Below, piece after piece: positions 20,579-30,579 of a stretch of 64,000 nucleotides of DNA. The stretch is taken from contig CM067370.1 in assembly GCA_034401795.1 (NCBI GenBank), forward strand, positions 50,503,914-50,567,913. The letters run 5' to 3'. How positions within the stretch are numbered: position 1 is the first letter of the stretch; every line of letters begins with the position of its first letter. The notes beneath the pieces are model-generated. The model was not told the DNA's origin, searched no databases, and was given only the letters and a program-made list of their open reading frames with translations. The DNA is from Chaetoderma sp. LZ-2023a (taxonomy: Eukaryota; Mollusca; Caudofoveata; Chaetodermatida; Chaetodermatidae). The translations under genes and the position numbers were made by a program.

Positions 20579-21420
20579 CAGACTTTCTCTGTGAGCTGTT
20601 CTTTTCAGGACTAGCTCCCGTCACAGTTGCTGGATACAAGTCAGCTTTGGCATCAGTTATCCCTTGTCTAGCCAACAGGGATAGTCCAGAGGTGGCCCAG
20701 TTAAATGTGATGTTGAAGGGAATGAGCAATCTCCGCCCGAGACAACCGGTAGTCATTCCAGCCTGGAGTCTATCTTTAGTGCTTAATGTACTGGCCAAGC
20801 ACCCTTTCGAACCGTTGCGTTCGGCTAGTCTAAAGCATTTGACTCTAAAGGCGGTCTTTCTATTGGCAGCTTCCTCAGCTAGAAGGCGCAGTGAGATCCA
20901 TGCGCTTTCGGCAGAGAGGAACCGATTTATTGTTTCTAGAGAAGGTCTGCGTCTTCTGCCAAGAGCAGAGTTTATGTCAAAGAACCAATCTTTGAGATAT
21001 CCCGGCAAACCGATCATTATACCGAAGTTAACTAGGTTTGATCGTGATGCCAGTGTCTGGTGCCCGGTCCGTGCTTTGACTAAGTACAAGAAACGGACTG
21101 ACTCGTTACGGTCGAACGATAGACATCTGTGGATCTGCCATAAAAAGCCTTATGGCGCCGCATCCATGGATACTATCTCTCGTTGGGTGGTCGAATGCAT
21201 TCAGACTACTCACGAGATGGCGACTGGGCACCAGGTGCAGGGTGTAAGGGCACACGATGTCAGAGGAATAGCCGCCTCGACCGCCCTTTACAATGGTGTT
21301 CCGTTAGAGGACATCATGGCCGTTGCACAATGGCACTGTGAGTCCTCATTTACGGATTACTATATGAGGGATGTGTCAGACTCAGCCAATCCACTCGCTT
21401 TAGCTGTTTTGAAACGATAG
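18361..21420 (+). CDS. DIRS tyrosine recombinase (YR) in a long overlapping frame
   Basis: The frame is open from directly after the gag TGA to TAG at 21420; GTG 18418 begins a 1000-residue reading and there is no early ATG that is obviously used. The recombinase domain occupies about the last 330 residues, from 'RQAADFIAAARRR' (nt ~20440). Catalytic residues in the 1000-residue numbering: Arg in ARRRSEIHAL (Arg824), His946 and Arg949 in AHDVRG, Trp972-His973 in AQWHCESS, and Tyr981/982 in FTDYYMR. It would integrate circular element DNA. The N-terminal ~670 residues are the RT gene read in another frame; they may or may not be translated. Extensive RT/YR overlap is known in DIRS elements. 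The functional YR start is undetermined. Confidence 0.88.
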   Translation, partial: GYESSLHIRLDRACATGTAVPVIPVVPRTKWFSLSLVKKGGGGADCEPDNPVRRRGVYGGWKAHAFRRGLARCDVRQSGPGMVIPGLHAGVVGLSATKSVFGTCLDTRTKGARQVRSRSKGSVGFASEGSNKTSKPKHSRLLFKHVPCPQEHRGMETHTQSQAIKLVYPYASVPDGNAEVGNGGIEERNVVCIDRSERCIFPHSYESELAQVSEICVSESSMGVYSSPVRPVDSSEGFHKSGPCGDSVSQKRERGATHLHRRLAAQGRLGSQVERGYCSDSEVTFRSRLDSQRGEIRVDAHSTFRLFGDAIRPRGGQGLPVRAQSGVSVSHPQEFSSGKPHSGEAVPSDAGYHGLHGAGYPVRCSNAKAYPVVSDVSVETENRTPVKTGASFGADNIASSLVETASESPIRGFAAPTPPPAVRLHGCIAGRVGCLPGRTPGLGHMDSPGESAAYQSVGNDGSGTGVGRVPSDDQGQGDIDTVGQFDSSIIYKSPRRDQVAHPVHQGVALDSMVQELLGCFESSSYSWPIEHSGGCFVSQTENFANRMVPQPSGSATDLRALGQTQRGLVRHKGKCSNHDICLADSRSKCRRYRRSGDKLERDARLRVPTHHSSTEGIGDGQGGTVSRPANSAVLAEQGVVHGSSRSAGGKSCAVARDSEHNLPGQGTLPTRASRNVQIDCVDVVKQRSTSEGFSRQAADFIAAARRRSTFKSYNNKVNRFADWCEEKGIDTFQSTIQQIADFLCELFFSGLAPVTVAGYKSALASVIPCLANRDSPEVAQLNVMLKGMSNLRPRQPVVIPAWSLSLVLNVLAKHPFEPLRSASLKHLTLKAVFLLAASSARRRSEIHALSAERNRFIVSREGLRLLPRAEFMSKNQSLRYPGKPIIIPKLTRFDRDASVWCPVRALTKYKKRTDSLRSNDRHLWICHKKPYGAASMDTISRWVVECIQTTHEMATGHQVQGVRAHDVRGIAASTALYNGVPLEDIMAVAQWHCESSFTDYYMRDVSDSANPLALAVLKR
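18478..18490 (+). other. 13-G homopolymer in overlapping RT/YR frames
   Basis: Thirteen consecutive G lie in the region where gag-frame (YR) and RT frames overlap. Copy 2 has an interrupted G-rich stretch (GGAGGGGTGGGGGG) at the same place. Could be a slippage site or just a polymerase-prone tract. Confidence 0.5.
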
Positions 21421-21920
21421 TTAGTGACCACACTGCTTTTCCCCTTTTTGCACTTCAGTAAGAAAAGAACCTAAAGCAGGCATGGTCAGGCGAGAGGATG
21501 TCAACCAGATTGTGTCACTGATGGCCGAACCGGTGAATGGTTGGAGGCGGTACGTCTGAAGTCCTGTTATCATAAGGTAATTCAATAAGTGAGAGTTTTT
21601 TGTATTATGTATATGTATCATGTTCATTCATTTTATATATTCATGCTCATTCCCAGGCTAATACATGGAATATGCAGGGAGTAGTTAACCCTCTTGGCAT
21701 ATTGGTGTTTTCAGGCGAGATACATGTTCGTTAGTTCTCTCCCTTTTCTTAGGAGGAAAAAGGGGGGGGGGCTGTGACGCGAATGTGATTCGGTTCCGTG
21801 AACTTGACGGTCCTTTTAGGTCTCTGTTAGTCAAGTTTGAAGTCTAAAATCTTTCTCCAAGGGGCAAAATTAGCATTTATGGCTTGCCCCTTCCCACCAG
21901 GTTACTGATCAAATCTGGTG
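21421..21920 (+). other. 3' untranslated part of DIRS copy 1
   Basis: Lies between the YR stop and the internal complementary region. Contains a second G tract (about 21761-21770) and no ORF of note; short minus-strand frames here are incidental. Confidence 0.6.
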
Positions 21921-22021
21921 TATATCAGAAGTAACAGAATGGTGAGTATTGATCGAAGGAGAATGCAGGAAATGTCAATTTCCCTTTCTCCGAGATCTAA
22001 CAATACTCACCATTCTGTTAC
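21921..22021. repeat. Internal complementary region (ICR) of DIRS copy 1
   Basis: The first half, TATATCAGAAGTAACAGAAT...GATCGAAGGAGAA, is the reverse complement of the outer edge of the left ITR. The second half, TGCAGGAAATGTCAATTTCC...CATTCTGTTAC, is the reverse complement of the outer edge of the right ITR. In DIRS elements this region is thought to template joining of the two ends into a circle. Confidence 0.92.
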
Positions 22022-22054
22022 GGACCCAGCCTCCCAGCCCCACGGAGGCAAGCC

Positions 22055-22268
22055 ATAGTTTTCTCTTGTTTGGTGGCTATGCAAACAATATGAGCTCTAT
22101 GGTAAACGGGTACTCGGCAGTTGGGAGCCGAGTACCCGGTTCCCAGGAGTCGGTAAAGCTTTCTAAGTCTATAATCCTAGAGCCGCTGTCAGGCCAGCTG
22201 TATATCAGAAGTAACAGAATGGTGAGTATTGTTAGATGTCGGAGAAAGGGAAATTGACATTTCCTGCA
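22055..22268 (-). repeat. Right inverted terminal repeat of DIRS copy 1
   Basis: Inverted relative to the left ITR, with the same hairpin (GTACTCGGC/GCCGAGTAC) and ending AATTGACATTTCCTGCA. The extra outer ~25 bp, absent from the left ITR, are represented in the ICR. Confidence 0.92.
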
Positions 22269-22863
22269 ATCCATCAGAAGACGATAAAATTTCTCCCAAC
22301 ATGCACACCCTGACCAGCCTGCATCATATGATAAATCGTGGGCGTGGGGGCTAATCCAGAGTATCATGGGTTGTGGACAGCAGATTGTAATATTCTCCAA
22401 CAACAATATATTTAGCCATCACTCTTTACAAAAGGCATATTAGATGTTAAAAAATTGTACAATGGCTGTGGCCACAATTTGTACTTTTAAAACTTAAATT
22501 TCTGTGTTAATGACCAGAACTCTAGAATTTCTGGCAAAGATCTGTAGGACTACATTGTATTTAGAACATGTTCTTTCGACTTGAAATGTAATGTTCCAGC
22601 TGATACATGTAGGCCTATGCTTCTTGGGCCTCTTGTATTCAGTCTAATAACGTATTTATAAAGGTACTTGCATTCAGATAATGTATATTGTTGCTCATAT
22701 ATAGAGCATAATGGGATGGGTAGGTCTATATATCGCCATATAGTGAATGCGCCCCTAATTTGCTGTAGCCATAATGAGTGCACACATTGTTAATTAATGT
22801 GTGCTGCTTATGATGGTCAATCATGTCATAAGCTGTAATTCTCATGCACAAGTTTTTGGCGTA
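22269..22863. other. Unassigned spacer
   Basis: Follows the DIRS right end. No recognisable exon or element; short minus-strand frames lack domain features. Confidence 0.45.
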
Positions 22864-22867
22864 TTAA

Positions 22868-23040
22868 CCCTTTCACTGATGCATTTCCCTCATATCTGAT
22901 TTTCAACGCAACCATATACGGGAAAACTTGAATATTTTGAAAATAATTTGACTTTCAATCAAATTAATTTAAAAATTTTCAACAGAATAAGTCTTATATC
23001 ATAAAGAAATTACTTTCTCAGAAATTTGTTAGTGAAAGGG
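22868..23040. mobile_element. Family B hairpin element with TTAA flanks
   Basis: TTAA at 22864-22867 and 23041-23044; ends CCCTTTCACT and AGTGAAAGGG are perfect 10-bp inverted repeats. The core 'TTGAATATTTTGAAAATAAT' pairs with 'TTAATTTAAAAATTTTCAAC'. It establishes that family B also targets TTAA. Confidence 0.8.
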
Positions 23041-23044
23041 TTAA

Positions 23045-23540
23045 CTATTAAGCGTCATCACCAAACATATCATGAAAAAGTCACCCAATTTTTGACAGAT
23101 GTACATAATACACTTAGGCTAAAGGTGTGTACATTTTTTTTTATCAAAGTACAGAATAGTGGAACTTGCTTTTCATGTCTCAATGAATTTCACAGTATCT
23201 TTGTCCAGTGTATAATTCCATCACTCATATTTGGGTATCGGACTTGAGATATTATTAGATTGTATGCTGAATCTGTGTTACTTATAAAACTATGTCAGTA
23301 TATACACCTACATGTATTTTGCACAACTCATATTTCAGTGGACATCAATGGACATCTTTGTTTTCGCTGTACCGTACTGGCTTGAACATTTTTACATGGT
23401 GGCCAGATTTGGAGTATGAGTGCACCGCTTTAACTGTGATAATCACAGCTCATTTTACCATTTGAGTATCAGGATTTTTTCTAGAAAACTGAAATCTTTG
23501 CTTTACCGTATTGAATATCCATTTGCAGGCTAATAGAAAA
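23045..23540. other. Unassigned spacer
   Basis: No recognisable structure apart from a possible family A fragment near 23510-23550 ('ATTGAATATCCATTTGCAGG'). Confidence 0.4.
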
Positions 23541-23544
23541 AAAC

Positions 23545-25065
23545 TTTTAGCTCAACTTTACGAATTAAAATGAGCTATTGCAATACCCTACAAGTCGTCC
23601 GGCGGTGGTGGCGGCGTCGGTGTCGAATTAATGCATTTAGCTAAACTTTTCTGTTTATATTCCAGGTTTGGTTAATCATACTGAACACAAACTGGGGCAC
23701 ATGCTTCCTTATAATGACACAAACGGTGACGGTCACTCGGTCACTGTGGCCTTGGTAAAAACCTTGGGTTTTTTCAACATTGACATTTTCGTCCAGCTCT
23801 ACTTTTCTGTTTAAATCTCATGTTTGGTTAATCATACTGGACCCAAACTTGGACACATGCTTCCTTATAAGGACACAACATCCCACAAACCTGTCTTTTT
23901 CAACATTAACATTTTCCGGGTGGCTTAATTTAGCAATTCATATCTCAAGTTCGTTTTAATCATACTGGACCGAAACTTGGATACATGCTTCCGTATAATG
24001 AGAGGGCATCACATGATAACAATGAGGTCAAAAGTTCAAGGTCAATGTGACATTGCTAAAGCCTTTGTTCTTTCAATATTAACATTTTGCATTTATCTCA
24101 GTAACTAAAAGCAGTTTATTTCTCATCTTTGATTAAGTATACTGAACTCAGCCTTGGATACATACAATCATACATCATACAATGATGTTGGGGTCAAAAT
24201 GGCAAAGGTTACGGTTATTGTGACGACGGTAAAAACTGGGATTTTTTCAACATTGATAATCTGTGTTTGGTTCACCTTAGCAGTTCATATCTCATGTTTG
24301 CTTATGCTTCCTGGACCCAAGCTTGTATACATAATTTCTTATAATAAGATCAAAGTTCAATATTATTGTGATATATTGGCAAATGACATTTTGCGTTTAG
24401 CTCAGTTAATAGTTCTATTATCTCATGTTTGGTTAATCATACTGGACCCAAACTGAAACTGCACATACTTCCTTATAACGAGAGAGCGTGACACATTATC
24501 CTTAGGGGTCAAAAGCTCCAAGGTCACTTGGCCTTGGGAAAAACTTTTTCAACAGTAACAGTTTGTGTTTAGCTCAACTTCACTGTCATGACTGTTTATA
24601 TCTCATGTTTTCTTAATTATACTGGAGGCAAAGTTGGACACATGTTTTTTTTCACGAGTGGGTGTGACACATGGCACCTTGGCGGCAAAATATCAATGGT
24701 CAAGGTCACTGTGTCCTTGTTAAAATCTGTTTTTATGAAAACTTACGTTTTACGTTTATCTCAGCAGTTTGTATCTCATGTTTGGTTAAGCATGCAAGGG
24801 CACATCCTCATAATGAGATGGCATGACACAATCACCTTGGTCAAGGTCAGTTTGATAATGACAAATCTCAAAGGTTTTCTCAACAGTAACAGTTTGCTTT
24901 TTCCTCAACTTAGCAGTTCGTATCTCAGGTTGTGTTAGTCATGCTGTACCCAAACTTGGGCATATGCTAATGAAAGGGGATGAGACAATGACTTTGGGGT
25001 CAAAAGGTACAATGACTCATGGTCATTGATAAGTATATTCATAAGTCTTCTATATTTATTTTGTG
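23545..25065. repeat. Diverged tandem array of ~130-175-bp units
   Basis: About nine units share 'CATACTGGACCCAAACTTGG', 'ACACATGCTTCCTTATAATG', 'GGTCAAGGTCACTGTG' and 'ATCTCATGTTTGGTTAAT'. The CATACTGGACC marker or variant recurs near 23678, 23834, 23961, 24139, 24305, 24438, 24617 and 24939. The left edge includes 'AGCTATTGCAATACCC' and a (GGTGGC)-rich segment. High divergence implies an old array. Confidence 0.75.
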
Positions 25066-25129
25066 TTAAAGCATCATAATTCCTAGCAAAGTCGTAAAGT
25101 CGAGCTTCATGATTGCAATCAAGCACATT

Positions 25130-25273
25130 TCTGGTTTAAAATATACCACTGGAGTGATTGGCTTTTATAGAGCCAGTCATTCCAGTAGTAAAATTAAAAA
25201 TAAATAGCCCTCTCAGGTTAGTACTTAAACATTTGTCAAGACCACTACAATGGTTTGACAATTAAATGATTAA
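25130..25273. repeat. Diverged family A MITE
   Basis: Core 'CCACTGGAGTGATTGGCT' with inverted partner 'AGCCAGTCATTCCAGTAGTA' and 'TCAAGACCACTACAATGG'. The ends are decayed. Confidence 0.6.
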
Positions 25274-25378
25274 TGGCCCTAATTTGTCTGTACTTGTAAC
25301 AGCTCTCAGGATATTGCTCCATTGGTCTAGTATTGAATGATATATCACATACATGTAGTATTGCTTTCTTTCCCATTA

Positions 25379-27632
25379 CATACTAGGTGAATCCTATTAT
25401 ATGCTAGGTGAATCCTAATACATGCCAGATGAATCCTAATACGTGCTAGGTGAATCCTAATATGTGCTAGGTGAATCCTAATATGTGCTAGGTGAATCCT
25501 AATACGTGCTAGATGAATCCTATTATGTGCTAGATGAATCCTATTATGTGCTAGATGAATCCTATTACATGCTAGATGAATCCTATTACATGCTAGATGA
25601 ATCCTATTACGTGCTAGATGAATTCTATTACGTGCTAGATGAATTCTATTACGTGCTAGATGAATCCTAATACGTGCTAGATGAATCCTATTACATGCTA
25701 GATGAATCCTATTACGTGCTAGATGAATCCTATTATGTGCTAGATGAATTCTATTACGTGCTAGATGAATTCTATTACGTGCTAGATGAATCCTATTACG
25801 TGCTAGATGAATCCTATTATGTGCTAGGTGAATCCTATAACGTGCTAGATGAATCCTATTATGTGCTAGATGAATTCTATTACGTGCTAGATGAATCCTA
25901 ATACGTGCTAGATGAATCCTATAACGTGCTAGATGAATCCTATTATGTGCTAGATGAATTCTATTACGTGCTAGATGAATCCTAATACGTGCTAGATGAA
26001 TCCTATAACGTGCTAGATGAATCCTATTATGTGCTAGGTGAATCCTATAACGTGCTAGATGAATCCTATTATGTGCTAGATGAATTCTATTACGTTCTAG
26101 ATGAATCCTAATACGTGCTAGATGAATCCTATAACGTGCTAGATGAATCCTATTATGTGCTAGATGAATTCTATTACGTGCTAGATGAATCCTAATACGT
26201 TCTAGATGAATCCTATAACGTGCTAGATGAATCCTATTATGTGCTAGATGAATTCTATTACGTGCTAGATGAATCCTATTATGTGCTAGATGAATTCTAT
26301 TACGTGCTAGATGAATCCTAATACGTGCTAGATGAATCCTATAACATGCTAGATGAATCCTATTACATGCTAGAAGAATCCTATTACGTGCTAGATGAAT
26401 CCTATTATGTGCTAGATGAATTCTATTACATGCTAGATGAATCCTATTACGTGCTAGATGAATCCTAATACGTGCTAGATGAATCCTATAACGTGCTAGA
26501 TGAATCCTATTATGTGCTAGATGAATTCTATTACGTGCTAGATGAATCCTATTATGTGCTAGATGAATCCTATTATGTGCTAGGTGAATCCTAATATGTG
26601 CTAGATGAATCCTATTACGTGCTAGATGAATCTTATTATGTGCTAGATGAATCCTAGTACGTGCTTGATGAATCCTATTACATGCTAGATGAATCCTATT
26701 ACGGGCTAGATGAATCCTATTATGTGCTAGGTGAATCCTAATACGTGCTAGATGAATCGTATTACGTGCTAGATGAACCCTATTACGTGCTAGATGAATC
26801 GTATTACGTGCTAGATGAATCGTATTACGTGCTAGATGAATCGTATTACGTGCTAGGTGAATCCTATTATATGCTAGATGAATCCTATTACGTGCTAGGT
26901 GAATCCTATTACGTGCTAGGTGAATCCTATTATGTGCTAGATGAATCCTATTACGTGCTAGGTGAATCCTATTATGTGCTAGATGAATCCTATTATGTGC
27001 TAGGTGAATCCTATTATGTGCTAGATGAATCCTATTACGTGCTAGATGAATCCTATTACGCGCTAGATGAATCCTATTATGCGCTAGATGAATCCTATTA
27101 CGTGCTAGGTGAATCCTATTATGTGTTAGATGAATCCTATTATGTGCTAGATGAATCCTATTATGTGCTAGATGAATCCTATTACGCGCTAGATGAATCC
27201 TATTATGTGTTAGATGAATCCTATTATGTGCTAGATGAATCCTATTATGTGCTAGATGAATCCTATTACGCGCTAGATGAATCCTATTATGTGCTAGATG
27301 AATCCTATTACGTGCTAGGTGAATCCTATTATGTGCTAGATGAATCCTATTACGTGCTAGGTGAATCCTATTATGTGCTAGATGAATCCTATTATGTGCT
27401 AGATGAATCCTATTACGCGCTAGATGAATCCTATTACGCGCTAGATGAATCCTATTACGCGCTAGGTGAATCCTATTATGTGCTAGATGAATCCTATTAC
27501 GTGCTAGGTGAATCCTATTATGTGCTAGATGAATCCTATTACGTGCTAGATGAATCCTATTACGCGCTAGATGAATCCTATTATGTGCTAGATGAATCCT
27601 ATTACGTGCTAGATGAATCCTATTACGTGCCA
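25379..27632. repeat. 21-bp minisatellite, ~107 units
   Basis: The unit is GTGCTAGATGAATCCTATTA plus C. Variants at a few positions (AGATGAA/AGGTGAA, TATTACG/TATTATG/TAATACG/TATAACG, ATCC/ATTC) mark units. Between about 25870 and 26350 variants recur every four units (84 bp), a higher-order repeat. Because 21 is divisible by three, one frame codes a repeated heptapeptide (YYVLDES); units with TAATACG introduce stops. The right half (26745-27632) lacks that variant and is continuously open. Confidence 0.95.
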
Positions 27633-27674
27633 GTGGACATGGTGAAGATCATTTTGGAAATTCTGTTTTTGTAA
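26745..27674 (+). other. Open frame across the minisatellite (heptapeptide repeat), probably not a gene
   Basis: 310 codons of (YYVLDES)n with Val/Ala, Asp/Gly changes, ending in a short unique tail (VDMVKIILEILFL). There is no upstream unique coding sequence, and the adjacent 5' array half is interrupted by stops. The simplest reading is a homogenised minisatellite with a period divisible by three. Expression would have to be shown. Confidence 0.3.
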
Positions 27675-28172
27675 GAATGTTGCTGTCTAAGATGACACCA
27701 GGTTACAGGACTTACAGCAACATAATTTTAAATATGCATTTAAGAGTGATTGTTAGACAATTCCATTGTAAGTTATTGCTTCTGAGCCTAATGCATGTAA
27801 TGCCAAAGGTTACTGTGATGTACAACCATGTGTTGTCTGTAATTGGAAACACTTCAGCTTTCCTAGTATCTATTCAGTGATGTGACAGTCAATTAAGCTT
27901 TGATATAGTTTTATTGAAAAAATAAAACCACTGAAGGGGAAAAACTGCTACAATACACTTATACTACTTTAACTGTACATTTACAATTTTACTTGTGCTA
28001 TGTGATTTTTTGCTGAACACAATTAAGCAGTTTTCTGAGCAACATTTTCTCACTTTTATGTCAATCATTAAAATTATATTAAAATTAATGCAGAGTTGAG
28101 AAAGGTTGTGTATGAAAATGAATTATTAGATAATGGTTAACAGTGAATATTGTCATTTCTCTATATTTACAG
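27640..28172. other. Unassigned spacer
   Basis: Unique-looking AT-rich DNA between the minisatellite and a candidate exon. A 67-codon frame at 27677-27880 has no recognisable domain. Confidence 0.4.
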
Positions 28173-28241
28173 ATGGTGATTTGAAGCTAGTGCCATTGTG
28201 CCCATGCATAGACGAAAATGGTGAAACATTGTACGAACCAT
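28173..28241 (+). CDS. Candidate internal exon, gene unknown
   Basis: A 69-bp segment sits between an acceptor (TTTCTCTATATTTACAG) and a strong donor (CAT|GTAAGTATT). In the frame that stays open through the exon it reads GDLKLVPLCPCIDENGETLY, followed by Glu-Pro; both splice junctions fall after the first base of a codon (phase 1-1). The other two frames hit stops within a few codons. The CPC and DENG motifs look protein-like but I do not recognise the family. It lies between two minisatellites, so the host gene's introns would contain them. Confidence 0.4.
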
Positions 28242-28344
28242 GTAAGTATTTAATATTAAATTGCAGACAAGCCTATCATCATACATTATCCTATAGCGAG
28301 CCGCATCTCAATGTATCATTATCTCAATGTATCGACTAAAATCT

Positions 28345-28390
28345 GGCATGTGCGCGCACTCACGCACGCACGCACGCACACACACACGCT
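28345..28390. repeat. CGCA/CA simple repeat
   Basis: Runs of GCGCACTCACGCACGCACG and CACACACACACG. A microsatellite. Confidence 0.85.
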
Positions 28391-28647
28391 TGCAATACAC
28401 TCTTGCCCTTACAGGTGGAGGGTAATTAACATAGAAGGCACCAGAATTGGATGCAGACTGTCTCTTAAATATAATAGACCAAACAACCAACTCAAGACTA
28501 CTCATGGATGAAATTGGCCCAACTATTTCATGTAAATGTTTATATGTGTACATGTAATGTAAACTGGCAAATTGCCAGTTTCATTACAGAGATTGCCAAT
28601 TCTACATTTCAAAACAATCATCCGTAAAGACTGTTGAATGTTTAGGC

Positions 28648-30046
28648 AGCAGCATCTTGACCGGGTAGCATCTTGTCACAGCGCCGTCTTTCACAGCAGC
28701 ATCTTGATGCAGTACCATCTTGTCACAGCAGCATCTTATCACAGCAGCATCGTGCCACAGCAATATCTTGTCACAGCAGCATCTTGTCATAGCAGCATCT
28801 TGTCACAACAGCATCTTGTCACAGCAGTATATTGTCACAGCAGCATCTTGTCACAGCAACATCTTGACACAGTACCATCTTGTCACAGCAGCATCTTGTC
28901 ACAGCAACATCTTATCACAGCAATATCTTGTCACAGCAGCATCTTGTCACAGCAGCATCTTGTAACGGCAACATCTTGTAACGGCAACATCTTGACACAG
29001 CAGCATCTTGTCACAGCAGCATCTTGTCACAGCAGCATCTTATCACAGCAGCATCGTGCCACAGCAGCATCTTGTCACAGCAGCATCTTGTCACAGCAGT
29101 ATATTGTCACAGCAGCATCTTGTCACAGCAGTATATTGTCACAGCAGCATCTTGTCACAGCAGCATCTTGTCACAGCAGCATCTTGTCACAGCAATATCT
29201 TGTCACAGCAGCATCTTGTCACAGCAGCATCCTGATGCAGGATTTTGTCACTGGCATCTTGACACAGCAACATCTTGATGCAGCGGCATCTTGTCACAGC
29301 AGCATCTTGTCACAGCAACATCTTGTCACAGAAACATCTTATCACAGCAGAATCTTGACCATTCAGCAACATCTTGTCACAGCAACATCTTGATGCAGAA
29401 CATCTTGTCACAGCAACATCTTGATGCAGGATTTTGTCACTGGCATCTTGACACAGCAACATCTTGATGCAGCAGCATCTTGTCACAGCAGCATCTTGTC
29501 ACAGCAACATCTTGTCACAGCAGCATCTTGTCACAGCAACATCGTCACAGCGGCATCTTGTCACAGCAACATCTTGATGCAGAACATCTTGTCACAGCAA
29601 CATCTTGATGCAGGATTTTGTCACTGGCATCTTGACACAGCAACATCTTGATGCAGAAGCATCTTGTCACAGCAGCATCTTGTCATAGCAACATCTTGTC
29701 ACAGCAGCATCTTGTCACATCAGCATCTTGTCACAGCAACATCGTCACAGTGGCATCTTGTCACAGCAGTATCTTTATGCAGCAGCATCTTGTCACAGCA
29801 GCATCTTGATGCAGGATTTTGTCACTGGCATCTTGACATAGCAACATCTTGATGCAGCAGCATCTTGTCACAGCAACATCTTGTCACAGCAGCATCTTGT
29901 CACAGCAGCATCTTATCACAGCAGCATCTTGATCATTCAGCAGCATCTGGTCGCAGCAACATCTTGATGCAGCAACATCTTGTCACGGCAACATCTTGAT
30001 GCAGGATTTTGTCACAGTGGCATCTTGACACGGCAATATCTTGTCA
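28648..30046. repeat. 16-bp minisatellite, ~85 units
   Basis: The unit is CATCTTGTCACAGCAG with variants (CAGCAA, GATGCAG, ATTGTCAC) and occasional longer units such as 'CAGGATTTTGTCACTGG', which themselves recur. Since 16 is not divisible by three, three units (48 bp) make 16 codons and all three plus-strand frames read the same 16-residue peptide (SQQHLVTAASCHSSIL) in different phases. This explains open frames at 28638-29393, 28720-28965, 29008-29278 and others, which are not genes. Confidence 0.95.
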
Positions 30047-30063
30047 GTTTCCTTTAATGTCCT

Positions 30064-30295
30064 AACCCTTTCTAATGATCTAATGATCCAGATGGCTAAA
30101 TCTGACCTTTGTATTCATCTTGAGGAATGTCCACTTGCAGGTCAAGCGTTTTGAAAAATTTGCCACTGGAATGTCTGGCTCAATGCCATGGTCAGTGATT
30201 CCAGTCATCAAAATAGTGTTCTCTTGCCCTGCAAATGGAAATTCACTGAGAAAATCCTTTGATTTTTGTCACCAATCTTGACCAAAGCACTCTTC
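30064..30295. mobile_element. Diverged family A MITE
   Basis: Starts AACCCTTTCTAATG; core 'TTGCCACTGGAATGTCTGGC' and 'TCTTGCCCTGCAAATGGAAA'. The right end is degraded ('CTTGACCAAAGCAC'). Confidence 0.6.
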
Positions 30296-30579
30296 TATGA
30301 TTTACAAATTTTCTAGCTTGAACGTTTGCTAGACAGCTGATATATGTATAGCTGTACCCTGTACAAAATTATATAATGTAATCATTGGTCTACATGTAAT
30401 AATATATACATGTTTGTGAAATTAAATAACACCAAATTCATCTTGTATCCATACAATGTATATATTCAGACAAGGGAGGCAACTCTTGAATCCTTGAGTG
30501 AGATTTACTGTAACATTTATCTGCAATTTAAACAGCATAGCAATTATTAAACTTCTCAGATGTTGTTCATTACTCACGC

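Larger units (their letters stand above)
15412..22268 (+). mobile_element. DIRS-group tyrosine-recombinase retrotransposon, apparently intact
   Basis: A 6.86-kb element with inverted terminal repeats (15412-15592 and about 22055-22268), three large plus-strand ORFs (gag-like, RT/RNase H, tyrosine recombinase) and an internal complementary region (21921-22021). The two ITRs differ over their shared ~165 bp essentially by one C indel plus changes at the inner edge, suggesting recent insertion. No target-site duplication is seen, as expected for recombinase-mediated integration of a circle. It lies beside a dead Penelope-like element. Diagnostic comparison: the 31.9-kb copy has the same plan but broken ORFs. 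Confidence 0.93.

Noticed and set aside
20568-21089. 173-codon minus-strand open frame
   Set aside because: Opposite the YR domain, whose catalytic motifs are clear on the plus strand.
26745-27674. 310-codon plus-strand gene
   Set aside because: Entirely minisatellite with period divisible by three; no unique coding exon or homologue, and stops in the neighbouring half.
28638-29393. 251-codon plus-strand gene and several overlapping frames
   Set aside because: All frames read the same 16-residue repeat because of the 16-bp unit.
25379-30046. CRISPR array
   Set aside because: Units are contiguous with no unique spacers and no cas genes; eukaryotic minisatellites.
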